Of a stretch of DNA of 64,000 bases, positions 8,639 through 16,689 are shown one piece after another. Origin of the DNA: CAWINH01 sp963837425 (lineage in GTDB: Bacteria > Chloroflexota > Limnocylindria > QHBO01); NCBI GenBank assembly GCA_963837425.1, contig CAWINH010000006.1, forward strand, positions 248,001-312,000. Reading direction: 5' to 3'. A program made the position numbers and the translations under genes. The notes beneath the pieces were generated by a model. The model did no database searches. It saw only the letters and a list, made by a program, of their open reading frames with translations, and had not been told where the DNA came from. Each line of letters starts with the position of its first letter. The stretch's first letter is position 1.

Positions 8639-9172
8639 TCAGTCGGACGGTGCCGCTGAGGACTCCAGGAAGAGATATGCGCGCCACGGGTCGTTCGTCC
8701 GGTCGGACAGGTAGGAGCCGAACAGGTACCGCACGTCGGCCCGCGGCGCGCGCGGCTCGCGGAGGAGGTGCATCCGCGCCTCGGCCAGCGTCTTCGAGCC
8801 CTTGCGGTGGTTGCAGGCACGGCAGGCGGTCACCAGGTTCTCCCATTCGTGCCGGCCGCCGCGATGCTTGGGCATGACGTGATCGATCGTGAGGTCGCGG
8901 CTCGACTTCCCGCAGTACTGGCAGGTGTGCCGGTCCCGGGCGAACACCTCGCGCCGCGACAGCTTCACCCGCGGGCGCGGGCGCTTCACGAGGTAGACGA
9001 GGCGGATCACCGATGGCGCCGAGAGGGCGAGGGTCGGCGTGTGAATCATCTGGTGGTTCTTCTCGAGCAGCTCGGCCTTCTCCGCGCCGAGCAGGCGAAA
9101 CGCACGCCTGATGTCGCAGACGTTCATCGGCTCGTAATTCTGGTTGAGCACCAGCACCGGCGCATTGATCAC
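8639..9172 (-). CDS. HNH endonuclease
   Basis: 177-residue HNH nuclease. The zinc-knuckle HNH module is clear: CQYCG, then LTIDHVMPKHRGG and ENLVTACRACNHRKG. The N-terminus VLVLNQNYEPMNVC is typical of a widespread stand-alone HNH family of unknown role. The start is GTG at 9172, where homology-like sequence begins; a longer open frame upstream is antisense to pdxS. It is divergent from pdxS and followed closely by the tRNA nucleotidyltransferase gene. Confidence 0.88.
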   Translation of the reverse strand: MINAPVLVLNQNYEPMNVCDIRRAFRLLGAEKAELLEKNHQMIHTPTLALSAPSVIRLVYLVKRPRPRVKLSRREVFARDRHTCQYCGKSSRDLTIDHVMPKHRGGRHEWENLVTACRACNHRKGSKTLAEARMHLLREPRAPRADVRYLFGSYLSDRTNDPWRAYLFLESSAAPSD

Positions 9173-9288
9173 GGCTCGCCTCCAGGCGCCGATGATAGCC
9201 GACTCCGTGCTCAGGCTCGCGACGCCGCCTGGCCATATCAGCCCTGGTAATCCAACTGGGCGGATCCCAGCCCTGGTCGCGGGCAGCG

Positions 9289-9294
9289 TACAAT
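9289..9294 (+). promoter_or_regulatory. -10 element of pdxS, probably leaderless
   Basis: TACAAT, 10 nt before the pdxS ATG. Transcription starting 6-8 nt after the hexamer would give a leader of only a few nucleotides. No Shine-Dalgarno sequence lies before the ATG. Confidence 0.5.
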
Positions 9295-9304
9295 CAGGCT
9301 CAGA

Positions 9305-10195
9305 ATGACCACGATCGACCGATCGACCTGGGCCACGAAGGTCGGGCTGGCGCGGATGCTGTCCGGCGGCGTGATCATGGACGTCGTCACCGCTGAGCAC
9401 GCGAAGATCGCCGAGGAGGCGGGCGCGGTGGCGGTGATGGCGCTCGAGCGCGTCCCGAGCGATATCCGCAAGTTCGGCGGCGTGGCACGCATGAGCGACC
9501 CGAAGCTGATCGAGGAGATCAAGGGCGCGGTCAGCATCCCGGTCATGGCCAAGTGCCGCATCGGCCACATCGCGGAGGCCCAGATCCTCCAGCAGCTCGA
9601 GGTCGATTTCATCGACGAGTCGGAGGTCCTGACCCCGGCTGACGAGGAGCACCACATCGACAAGCACGGGTTCGCCGTGCCATTCGTGTGCGGCTGCCGC
9701 GACCTCGGCGAGGCGCTGCGCCGGATCGGCGAGGGAGCGGCAATGATCCGCACCAAGGGCGAGGCCGGCACCGGCAACATCGTCGAAGCGGTTCGCCACA
9801 TGCGGGCGGTCATGAAGGGGATCAGAGAGCTCTCCGGCATGCGGGAGGACGAGCTGTTCGCCGCCTCCAAGGAGCTGCGCGCCCCGCTCGACGTCGTGAA
9901 GCAGACCGCGGAGCTCGGTGAGCTGCCGGTCCCGAACTTCTCCGCCGGGGGTGTCGCCACCCCTGCCGACGCGAGCCTCATGCGGCAGCTCGGTGCGCAG
10001 GCCGTGTTCGTGGGGTCCGGCATCTTCAAGAGCGAACATCCCGAGCGCGTGGCGCGCGCGATCGTGATGGCCACGACCCACTACGACAACCCGGAGATCC
10101 TGGTCGAGGTCAGCACCGGCCTGGGCGAGCCGATGCGAGGTCTCGAGCTGTCCGAGATCCCGGTGGAGGAGCGCCTGGCCGTCCGCGGCTGGTAG
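9305..10195 (+). CDS. pdxS: Pyridoxal 5'-phosphate synthase subunit PdxS
   Basis: 296-residue PLP synthase subunit that condenses ribose 5-phosphate, glyceraldehyde 3-phosphate and ammonia to pyridoxal phosphate. The Schiff-base lysine lies in VMAKCRIGH (about residue 80) and the second catalytic lysine in MIRTKGEAGTGN (about 148). The phosphate-binding C-terminal FSAGGVATPAD and FVGSGIF are present, and length matches the family. It is directly followed by pdxT, whose glutaminase supplies the ammonia, so the deoxyxylulose-independent B6 pathway is used. Confidence 0.97.
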   Translation: MTTIDRSTWATKVGLARMLSGGVIMDVVTAEHAKIAEEAGAVAVMALERVPSDIRKFGGVARMSDPKLIEEIKGAVSIPVMAKCRIGHIAEAQILQQLEVDFIDESEVLTPADEEHHIDKHGFAVPFVCGCRDLGEALRRIGEGAAMIRTKGEAGTGNIVEAVRHMRAVMKGIRELSGMREDELFAASKELRAPLDVVKQTAELGELPVPNFSAGGVATPADASLMRQLGAQAVFVGSGIFKSEHPERVARAIVMATTHYDNPEILVEVSTGLGEPMRGLELSEIPVEERLAVRGW

Positions 10196-10197
10196 GC

Positions 10198-10821
10198 GTG
10201 ACCGAGAGACTCGTGGCGCAGCCCGCGCCGCCGGCCAGCCTGCGCACCCCGCGGATCGGGATCCTCGCCCTGCAGGGCGACGTCCGCGAGCACGCGGATG
10301 CGATCCGCGAGATCGGTGCCGAGCCGGTGTCGGTCCGTCTGCCCGGCGATCTCGAGGGCCTCGACGCGCTGATCCTGCCCGGCGGGGAGTCGACGGCCAT
10401 GCGGCGCCTCATCGAACGCTACGGCCTTCGGGAGCCGATCCTCGCGCTCGCCCGACGCGGCGCGGCGATCCTCGGCACCTGCGCGGGGATGATCCTCCTC
10501 GCCGAGCGCCTGACCGGCGGCGAGGAGCCGGTGCTGCCGCTCCTCGACGCCACCGTCCAGCGGAACGCCTACGGACGCCAACTCGATTCGTACGAGGCGG
10601 ACCTCGAGATGCCAGCGCTCGGCGAGGAGCCGGTGCACGGCGTCTTCATCCGCGCCCCGGTCGTCACCGACACCGGCCCGGGGGTCGAGGTGCTCGCACG
10701 CGACGAGGCGGGCCGGCCCATCGCCGTCCGGCAGGGGCGGGTGCTGGCCACCGCCTTCCACCCGGAGCTGACCGGCGACCGGCGGCTGCATCGGCTCCTG
10801 CTGGAGCTCATCTCCTCGTGA
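10198..10821 (+). CDS. pdxT: Pyridoxal 5'-phosphate synthase glutaminase subunit PdxT
   Basis: 207-residue class I glutaminase. The conserved LPGGESTAM segment, the nucleophile elbow GTCAGM and the catalytic FHPELTGD are all visible. It hydrolyses glutamine and channels ammonia to PdxS. The start is GTG, 2 nt after the pdxS stop. An N-terminal extension of about 15 residues before RIGILALQGD is unusual but short. Its end overlaps the next gene by 4 bp, so the operon continues. Confidence 0.96.
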   Translation: MTERLVAQPAPPASLRTPRIGILALQGDVREHADAIREIGAEPVSVRLPGDLEGLDALILPGGESTAMRRLIERYGLREPILALARRGAAILGTCAGMILLAERLTGGEEPVLPLLDATVQRNAYGRQLDSYEADLEMPALGEEPVHGVFIRAPVVTDTGPGVEVLARDEAGRPIAVRQGRVLATAFHPELTGDRRLHRLLLELISS

Positions 10822-11879
10822 GCACGACGGCCGGGACGATTCGGCCCGCCCGCATCACCGATCGGCAGGCGCTCGTGGAGCTCTCGCGACGGGTCCACAC
10901 CGCGTCGGACAGCTACCGCCGCTCGCTCGGCGTGCCGGCACCCACCACCACCCTGCCGAGCATCAGCCTCTCGAGCCTGATCCCGTCGTGGCTGCCACTG
11001 CGAGCACCATCGCTGCACCTCGTGGCCGAGGACGGCGGCGAGCTGGTGGGCAGCTGTCGCGCGATCGAGGAGCCGCGACGCGACGACTGGGTGATCACCG
11101 AGCTGGATGCGGCCGAGAGCCCGCTCGCCAACGAGGTGCGCTACGCGCTTCTGCGGGCGCTGGTCGACGAGGCTGCGCAGCACGACGTGGCCCGCTTCCA
11201 CGCCGCGTGCAGCGACGTTCGCGAGAACCTCGAGCTGTTCGGACAGCTGAGCTTCATGGCCTACGCCCAGGAGGAGATCTACTACCGACCGCCGTCGGCG
11301 ACGCGCGGGCCGCGCTCCTGGCTGCGGGCCTTTGGGCGCGATGGCTCGTCGAAGGCGGGGTCGGCGAGGTCGGCCGATGCGGATCTCCCGGCGCTCCAGC
11401 CTGCCGGCGCGCCCGATGCCTGGCACCTCTTCGACCTGTGGACCCACGCCACGCCACCGGCGATCGCCCGGCTGGAGGACTACGCCGCCACCGACTGGGA
11501 AGCCGTTGGCCACGAGGGCGTCGTGCCGCGGACGAGCCTCAATCCGCTCCTCCACTTCAGCGCCGTGGAGGCCTGGCTCATGCCGCATGATCAACGGGCC
11601 GGCGGGTTCGCCCAGCACGGCGCCTGCCGCGAGGGTCCGCACTACCTCCGCTACCTCGTCCGCGACGGCAGCGATGCCCCGGGCTTCCTCCGCGCGGTCA
11701 TGGAGCAGATAGGCAGCGAGGCACAGGCAGCGGGCCTGCTGGCTCCGGTGCGAACATACGAGTCGACGGGCATGCGTGCCGCCGCGGCCGCCGGCTTCGA
11801 GCCGATCGGCCGGGTTACGCTCCTGGTCCGCGAGGTGCGCGCCCCCGTCCGGCAGCCGGCCATGGTGCCGGCAATCTGA
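10818..11879 (+). CDS. GNAT-like acetyltransferase family protein, function unknown
   Basis: 353 residues, GTG start overlapping the pdxT stop (GTGA). The N-terminal ~140 residues resemble a GNAT fold (IRPARITDRQALVELSRR start, then LVAEDGGELVGSCRAIEEP). A second partly similar segment near the C-terminus ends with GMRAAAAAGFEPIGRVTLLVRE, the usual GNAT closing strand. The canonical acetyl-CoA loop (Q/RxxGxG/A) is not obvious. It is translationally coupled to pdxST; the substrate is unknown. Confidence 0.65.
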   Translation: MSTTAGTIRPARITDRQALVELSRRVHTASDSYRRSLGVPAPTTTLPSISLSSLIPSWLPLRAPSLHLVAEDGGELVGSCRAIEEPRRDDWVITELDAAESPLANEVRYALLRALVDEAAQHDVARFHAACSDVRENLELFGQLSFMAYAQEEIYYRPPSATRGPRSWLRAFGRDGSSKAGSARSADADLPALQPAGAPDAWHLFDLWTHATPPAIARLEDYAATDWEAVGHEGVVPRTSLNPLLHFSAVEAWLMPHDQRAGGFAQHGACREGPHYLRYLVRDGSDAPGFLRAVMEQIGSEAQAAGLLAPVRTYESTGMRAAAAAGFEPIGRVTLLVREVRAPVRQPAMVPAI

Positions 11880-11891
11880 TAGGAAGAGAAC

Positions 11892-13628
11892 GTGACGCGA
11901 CTCGAGACGACCGACGACCTCGACGCCCTCCTGGATGCACTGCCGCCCGAGATCGTGGCTCGGCTGCGGACGTTCGCCAACCGCTCCGACCTGCTCGAGG
12001 TCGTCCTGGACCTCGGCCGGCGGCCGGAGGCACGTTTCACCCACGGGGAGGAGCAGCTTCTCGAGCGGGAGGTGACCGAGGTCGACATCAACCACGTCAT
12101 CGAGCACATCGGCGCCTTCGGGGACGACAACCGCGCCGGTATCGAGCGGACCCTGCACCGGATCAGCGCCATCCGCAATCGGGCGGGCAAGGTGGTGGGC
12201 CTCACCTGCCGCATCGGGCGCGCGGTCTACGGCACCATCGACATCATCCGCGACATCGTGGAGGCGGGCCAGAGCGTCCTGCTCCTCGGGCGGCCGGGCG
12301 TGGGCAAGACGACGATGCTGCGCGAAGTCGCCCGCGTCCTCGCCGATGACCTCGGCAAGCGAGTGATCATCGTGGACACCAGCAACGAGATCGCGGGCGA
12401 CGGCGACATCCCGCACCCGGGGATCGGCGAGGCGCGACGGATGCAGGTGCGCACCCCGACCGAGCAGCACGCGGTGATGATCGAGGCGGTCGAGAACCAC
12501 ATGCCGGAGGTGATCGTCATCGACGAGATCGGCACCGAGCTCGAGGCGCAGGCGGCGCGGACGATCGCCGAACGCGGCGTCCAGCTGGTTGGCACCGCGC
12601 ACGGCAACACGCTCGACAACCTCATGGTCAACCCGACCCTCTCGGATCTCGTCGGGGGGATCGCGCCGGTCACCCTCGGCGACGACGAGGCTCGCCGGCG
12701 CGGCACCCAGAAGACGGTCCTCGAGCGCAAGGCGCCGCCGACCTTCGACGTGCTCGTCGAGATCGTCGAGCGCGATCACGTCATCGTCCATCGCGACGTG
12801 GCCGAGACGGTGGACGCCATCCTGCGCGGGCACATGGTGCCCCCCGAGTCCCGCTGGCGCGAGGACGGCGAGGTCCGGGCGGCGACGAAGTACGACTATC
12901 GGATCAGCGAGACCGGGGCCGGCAACCCGGCCTTCGCGCCGCTCGAGCCGACCGGCGGCTACGGCGCCTTCAGCCGGGGGCGCGGTGGTGGTGGGCCGGG
13001 GCTGCGTCCGCTCCCCGGGCGCGGCGCGGCGCGGCGTCTCGGTGCCGAAGGCGACGCTTCCGATGCGGGCTCGTCCGTCGGCGCGACCTTCGAGGCCGAT
13101 GAGGAGGAGCTCCTGAATCGACCGGTGGGCGCCGCCCGCCCGCGGGCCGGGCGGAATCATCGGCCCCTGAACCTGTTCGCCTTCGGGGTCAGCCGCAAGC
13201 GGCTGGAGCAGTCGGCCCGCGAGCTCGGCGTGCCGGTGACCGTGGCCCGCGAGCCGGATGAGGCCGATGCCGTCGTCACCCTCCGCAACTACTACCGGCG
13301 CAAGCCGTCGGCGCTCCGCAACGCGGAGTCGAACGGGGTACCGATCTACGTCCTGAAGACGAACACGGTCCTCCAGATGGAGAACCTGATGGCCAGCCTC
13401 TTCGACCTCGAGGCGGATCCGTCCGAGGCCGCGCTGCGCGAGACGGCCGAGGCGATCGGGCTCGTCCAGGCCTCCGGCCAGCCGATGGAGCTCACCCCGC
13501 AGAACGCCTACATCCGTCGCCTCCAGCACCAGATGGCGGAGCGCAACGCCCTCATGAGCCGATCCCGCGGCGCGGAGCCGAACCGCCGCGTCGAGCTGCT
13601 GCCCAACGAGGGCCGAGCGTGGCGCTGA
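11892..13628 (+). CDS. AAA ATPase with R3H domain (SpoIIIAA/Ycf45-like)
   Basis: 578 residues. An N-terminal region (1-110) is followed by an ATPase core with Walker A GRPGVGKTT (133-141), Walker B VIVIDEIGTE and an arginine-rich C-terminal part, as in SpoIIIAA and chloroplast Ycf45 proteins. A Gly/Arg-rich linker (about 345-400) leads to a second domain and an R3H motif (RRLQHQM) near residue 540. R3H domains bind single-stranded nucleic acid. The GTG start has AGGAAG 5 nt upstream. The end overlaps tmk by 10 bp. The cellular role is not known; the domain content suggests an ATP-driven nucleic-acid-binding motor. Confidence 0.87.
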   Translation: MTRLETTDDLDALLDALPPEIVARLRTFANRSDLLEVVLDLGRRPEARFTHGEEQLLEREVTEVDINHVIEHIGAFGDDNRAGIERTLHRISAIRNRAGKVVGLTCRIGRAVYGTIDIIRDIVEAGQSVLLLGRPGVGKTTMLREVARVLADDLGKRVIIVDTSNEIAGDGDIPHPGIGEARRMQVRTPTEQHAVMIEAVENHMPEVIVIDEIGTELEAQAARTIAERGVQLVGTAHGNTLDNLMVNPTLSDLVGGIAPVTLGDDEARRRGTQKTVLERKAPPTFDVLVEIVERDHVIVHRDVAETVDAILRGHMVPPESRWREDGEVRAATKYDYRISETGAGNPAFAPLEPTGGYGAFSRGRGGGGPGLRPLPGRGAARRLGAEGDASDAGSSVGATFEADEEELLNRPVGAARPRAGRNHRPLNLFAFGVSRKRLEQSARELGVPVTVAREPDEADAVVTLRNYYRRKPSALRNAESNGVPIYVLKTNTVLQMENLMASLFDLEADPSEAALRETAEAIGLVQASGQPMELTPQNAYIRRLQHQMAERNALMSRSRGAEPNRRVELLPNEGRAWR

Positions 13629-14260
13629 GCCGGGGCCGGTTCATCACCCTCGAGGGGCCCGACGGCAGCGGCAAGACGACGGCGGCGCGCCACCTCGCCG
13701 AGTGGCTTCGAGCCCGGGGCGATCCAACGATCCTCACCGGCGAGCCGGGCGGCACGCCGCTCGGCGACGAGATCCGGCGCCTCCTGCTCCACGCCCGGTC
13801 GATCTCCGACGACCTCGACCCGCGTGCCGACGCGCTCCTGTTCGCCGCGGCGCGTGCCCAGCACACCGCGCGCCTGATCCTGCCGGCGCTGCGCAACGGC
13901 CAGCACGTCGTGTGTGCGCGCTACCTCGACAGCTCGCTCGCGTACCAGGGCGCGGCGTACGGGAACGACATCGCCGAGCTCCGTCGCCTCCAGGCGTTCG
14001 CGACCCACGGCACGCTGCCCGACCTCACGATCCTCGTCGACGTCCCGGTGGAAGTCGGGCTGGCGCGCAAACGGCGCGGCGAGTGGAACCGCTTCGAGGA
14101 CACCGAGGGCGCCGCCTTCTTCGAGACGGTGCGCCGTGCGTATCTCGAGCTTGCCGCCGCTGAGCCGGCGCGCTTCCGGGTCGTCGACGGCTCGGGGTCC
14201 GTGGAGGAAACCGACGCGCTCGTCCGCGAGATCGTGGAACCCATGCTGGACGGGCTTTGA
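13619..14260 (+). CDS. tmk: Thymidylate kinase
   Basis: 213-residue dTMP kinase. P-loop GPDGSGKTT lies at residues 13-21, the CARYLDSSLAYQG segment is the DR[YH]-type catalytic region, and EPGGTPLGDEIRRLLL is the LID/dTMP region of this family. It phosphorylates dTMP to dTDP. GTG start within the end of the R3H gene. Having a DarA-type gene a short distance downstream recalls the tmk-darA arrangement of Firmicutes. Confidence 0.95.
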   Translation: MALSRGRFITLEGPDGSGKTTAARHLAEWLRARGDPTILTGEPGGTPLGDEIRRLLLHARSISDDLDPRADALLFAAARAQHTARLILPALRNGQHVVCARYLDSSLAYQGAAYGNDIAELRRLQAFATHGTLPDLTILVDVPVEVGLARKRRGEWNRFEDTEGAAFFETVRRAYLELAAAEPARFRVVDGSGSVEETDALVREIVEPMLDGL

Positions 14261-14268
14261 GCCGCTCG

Positions 14269-14274
14269 TATACT
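14269..14274 (+). promoter_or_regulatory. Candidate -10 element
   Basis: TATACT in the gap after tmk, about 65 nt before the ATG of the small membrane protein gene. No matching -35 was found. Confidence 0.35.
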
Positions 14275-14338
14275 CGGCCCCACGGGCCCGGCGAGCCGGA
14301 TCGGCTCAGCCCGCATGCAAGAAGCAGGAGACCATCGC

Positions 14339-14725
14339 ATGCAACGACCAACGGGGATCACGATCCTCGCCATCCTGGCGGCGATCGGCGGTGTGCTGGG
14401 GCTCCTCGCCTCACTGGCCCTCCTGGGGCTCGGCACCTTGGTGGCCGCGACCACCGGGCTCGGCGGGTTCGCCGTGGTGGCCGGCCTCATCGGCCTCGTC
14501 TACTCGATCCTGAGCCTGATCCTGGCCTACGGGTTCTGGACCCTGAAGCCCTGGGCCTGGCCGCTCGGCGTCGCGGTCGAGGCGCTCGGGATTCTGGAGG
14601 CGCTGCTCTCGTTCGCGAACAACACGAACGGGGTGGCCAGCCTGATCATCAGCCTCGCGATCGCGGCCTTCATCCTCTGGTACCTCTTCCAGCCCCACGT
14701 CAAGACGGCGTTCGGGCGCGCCTGA
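14339..14725 (+). CDS. Small integral membrane protein, unknown function
   Basis: 128 residues with about four hydrophobic segments and few charged residues; the C-terminus is PHVKTAFGRA. The ATG at 14339 is chosen because AGGAG lies 8 nt upstream; an ATG at 14315 has no such site. The pattern (PTGITILAILAAIGG start, FWTLKPWAWPLGV middle) resembles small uncharacterised membrane proteins seen in many actinobacteria and Chloroflexota, but no function can be given. Convergent with the next gene, 6 bp apart. Confidence 0.75.
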   Translation: MQRPTGITILAILAAIGGVLGLLASLALLGLGTLVAATTGLGGFAVVAGLIGLVYSILSLILAYGFWTLKPWAWPLGVAVEALGILEALLSFANNTNGVASLIISLAIAAFILWYLFQPHVKTAFGRA

Positions 14726-14731
14726 GGAGAT

Positions 14732-15721
14732 TCAGCCGGAGAGGCTCACGCGGAGCTGCCCGACTCCGCCGGACAGGTCGAGATCGGCGCGATTCTCGGC
14801 CTCGGCGTAGCCGGGCGACTCCCATCCGTCGGCGGAGCGCGGGATCCGGGGATCCACGACGGTGCTGCCCAGCGCCATCCGGCTCCGGATCCGGACCGCC
14901 ACCCCGGCCGGCACCTCGAAGCTGAGTGACGCGGCGCCGGCCTCGGCGCGCACCTTCGTCTCCCCTCCGCTGCGCGGCAGGGCCACGCGAGTCTCGCTGG
15001 CCCCCGTCTGGAGGCGCAGCGACCGCACCTGCAGCTCCCCGAGGTCGAGCCGCGTTCGCGACGCGCCGCCCTCGATGTCGAGCTCGAGCGGGACCTCGCC
15101 GGTGACGCCCATCTCCCAGCGCGGCCAGGCCCGGAACCATGGGGCATTCCAGCCACCCGGCGGACGCAGCTCTACGCTGCCGCTGCCGCTGACGTGCTGG
15201 ACCACGCCACCACCGAACTCGCCATCGACGAGGAGCCCCGCGGCGGCGCGCCCGACGGAGAGCTCCCCGCCACCGTGCCGGATCCGGACCGATGCCCGGC
15301 TCGCATCACCCAGCGGCACGGCCAGCCGCTCGGTCGAGCCCGCCCGGGACGGGATCGCGGCAGCCACCAGCAACCAGAGGCCCAGCACGATGACCGCCAC
15401 CGGCCATCCACGATCGATGAGCCGGCCCGGCTCGACGCCGATGGTCCCGGTCGTGCTGAGGAGGAGCACCCCGCCGATCGCCGTGATCACCAGCGACCAG
15501 CCGGCTGACACGAAGAGGCCGGCGGCATCGCGTGGCTTGAACGGGAGGGTTGCCAGGCTCACGACCCCGACCAGGATCACGAAGAGCGGCCAGGCCTCCC
15601 CCCACGGACGGTCGATCCACTGCTGAACGAGGAAGACGGCGCCGATGCCGATGAGCCACAGCGCACCGATCGTCGTCCCGCTTCGAGCTTCACTGCGTCG
15701 GGCGCCGAACATGATCGGCAC
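14732..15721 (-). CDS. LiaF/LiaI-type membrane protein with adhesin-like C-terminal domain
   Basis: 329 residues. The N-terminus holds about four short membrane segments (GALWLIGIGAVFLVQQW, AWPLFVILVGVVSLATL, then two more up to about residue 125) as in the LiaI/LiaF transmembrane region. The C-terminal half is a beta-rich repeat pattern with alternating hydrophobic residues (VPLELDIEGGASRTRLDLG, EVPAGVAVRIRSRMA) like the LiaF/toast-rack domain. In Firmicutes such proteins act in cell-envelope stress signalling; the role here is inferred only from architecture. Confidence 0.75.
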   Translation of the reverse strand: MPIMFGARRSEARSGTTIGALWLIGIGAVFLVQQWIDRPWGEAWPLFVILVGVVSLATLPFKPRDAAGLFVSAGWSLVITAIGGVLLLSTTGTIGVEPGRLIDRGWPVAVIVLGLWLLVAAAIPSRAGSTERLAVPLGDASRASVRIRHGGGELSVGRAAAGLLVDGEFGGGVVQHVSGSGSVELRPPGGWNAPWFRAWPRWEMGVTGEVPLELDIEGGASRTRLDLGELQVRSLRLQTGASETRVALPRSGGETKVRAEAGAASLSFEVPAGVAVRIRSRMALGSTVVDPRIPRSADGWESPGYAEAENRADLDLSGGVGQLRVSLSG

Positions 15722-15748
15722 AGCCTAGCCCTTCGAGGCCCGCTGCGG

Positions 15749-15754
15749 CATAAT
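15749..15754 (+). promoter_or_regulatory. -10 element of darA, probably leaderless
   Basis: CATAAT, 11 nt before the ATG of the DarA-type gene, with no Shine-Dalgarno sequence between. A transcript would start within about 5 nt of the ATG. Confidence 0.45.
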
Positions 15755-15765
15755 CGCCGTCAACC

Positions 15766-16095
15766 ATGAAGCTCGTCACCGCCATCGTGCATAACGAGGA
15801 TGCCGGCAACCTCGTGGACGCCCTGCTCGAGAAGGAGTACCGGGCGACCCGCTTCAACTCGTCCGGCGGTTTCCTCAAGCAGGGGAACGCCACGATCCTG
15901 GTCGGCGTCGAAGACGAGCAGGTAGACGGCGTTCTCGAGGTGATCAAGGCCAACTGCCACTCGCGGAAGCAGTTCGTGAACCCCATGCCGCCGATCATGG
16001 AACCCGGCGAGTTCTACATGCCGTACCCGGTCGAGGTGGAGGTGGGCGGCGCCACCGTGTTCGTGCTGCCGGTCGACCGCTTCGAGCGCCTGTAG
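15766..16095 (+). CDS. darA: Cyclic-di-AMP receptor of the DarA/PstA family
   Basis: 109-residue P-II-like protein. It matches the DarA pattern: KLVTAIVHNEDAGNLVDALL, the YRATRFNSSGGFLKQGN loop (the T-loop/B-loop region whose residues contact c-di-AMP) and TILVGVEDEQVD. It binds the second messenger c-di-AMP; its output partner is unknown in most bacteria. The presence of this gene implies that the organism makes c-di-AMP. It lies two genes after tmk, close to the tmk-darA order of Firmicutes. Confidence 0.92.
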   Translation: MKLVTAIVHNEDAGNLVDALLEKEYRATRFNSSGGFLKQGNATILVGVEDEQVDGVLEVIKANCHSRKQFVNPMPPIMEPGEFYMPYPVEVEVGGATVFVLPVDRFERL

Positions 16096-16107
16096 CCCGG
16101 CGACACC

Positions 16108-16689
16108 ATGGCCAAGGCCGCCTGGGCCGATGCGCTCGCCGAGCGGGCGCCCGATATCGTCGCCGTCTGGCGCGCAATCGACGACGGGATGGTGGCCTGC
16201 CGCCGCGAGCTCCGCCGCCGCACCCCGGCCGGCAGCGCGCTGGAGATCCTGTCGCAGACCGACGCGGTGGCCGATGCGCTCGCCGAGGTCCTCGACGCCA
16301 TGCCCGAGGCAGCGCTGCGGCTCCCGGGCGGCGAAGCGGACTGGAACGTGGCGCAGGCCTTCAGCCACACGACCGGCGCCCGCCGATACCTGGCCATGGT
16401 CGGTGCCGCGGCCGCCAGCGGAGCGTGGCCGGAGCGCCCGTTCGAGATCACGCCCGGCGTCCCGGGCCCCGCGGACGCAGACGTGGCGACGCTGCGCACT
16501 CTCCTCGCCAAGAGCCGACGCAGCATGGCCGCCTCGGCGAGCGCCATCGCCGGGCACGAGACCGACCCCTGCCCGGTCGACCACCCGCTGGTCGGGCACC
16601 GGCTGCGTTGCGGTGAGTGGCTCCTCTTCACCGGGGTCCACGACCTCATGCATCTCGAGCAGCTCCATCGCATCGCGCGCGGTGGCTGA
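16108..16689 (+). CDS. DinB-like four-helix protein
   Basis: 193 residues, mostly alpha-helical. A histidine in the helix ending FSHTTGARRY and the C-terminal HDLMHLEQL (two histidines) are the metal ligands typical of DinB/YfiT-type proteins. These include metal-dependent thiol transferases, but many have no known role. Starts 12 nt after darA, so the two are probably co-transcribed; ends 8 bp inside the next gene. Confidence 0.8.
   Translation: MAKAAWADALAERAPDIVAVWRAIDDGMVACRRELRRRTPAGSALEILSQTDAVADALAEVLDAMPEAALRLPGGEADWNVAQAFSHTTGARRYLAMVGAAAASGAWPERPFEITPGVPGPADADVATLRTLLAKSRRSMAASASAIAGHETDPCPVDHPLVGHRLRCGEWLLFTGVHDLMHLEQLHRIARGG

Noticed and set aside
5368..8877. A 1,169-codon open frame on the plus strand
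   Set aside because: Antisense to galE, the DeoC-like and the CCA-adding genes, all of which have clear motifs.
10569..13529. A 986-codon open frame on the minus strand
   Set aside because: Antisense to the GNAT-like and R3H ATPase genes; no recognisable domain.
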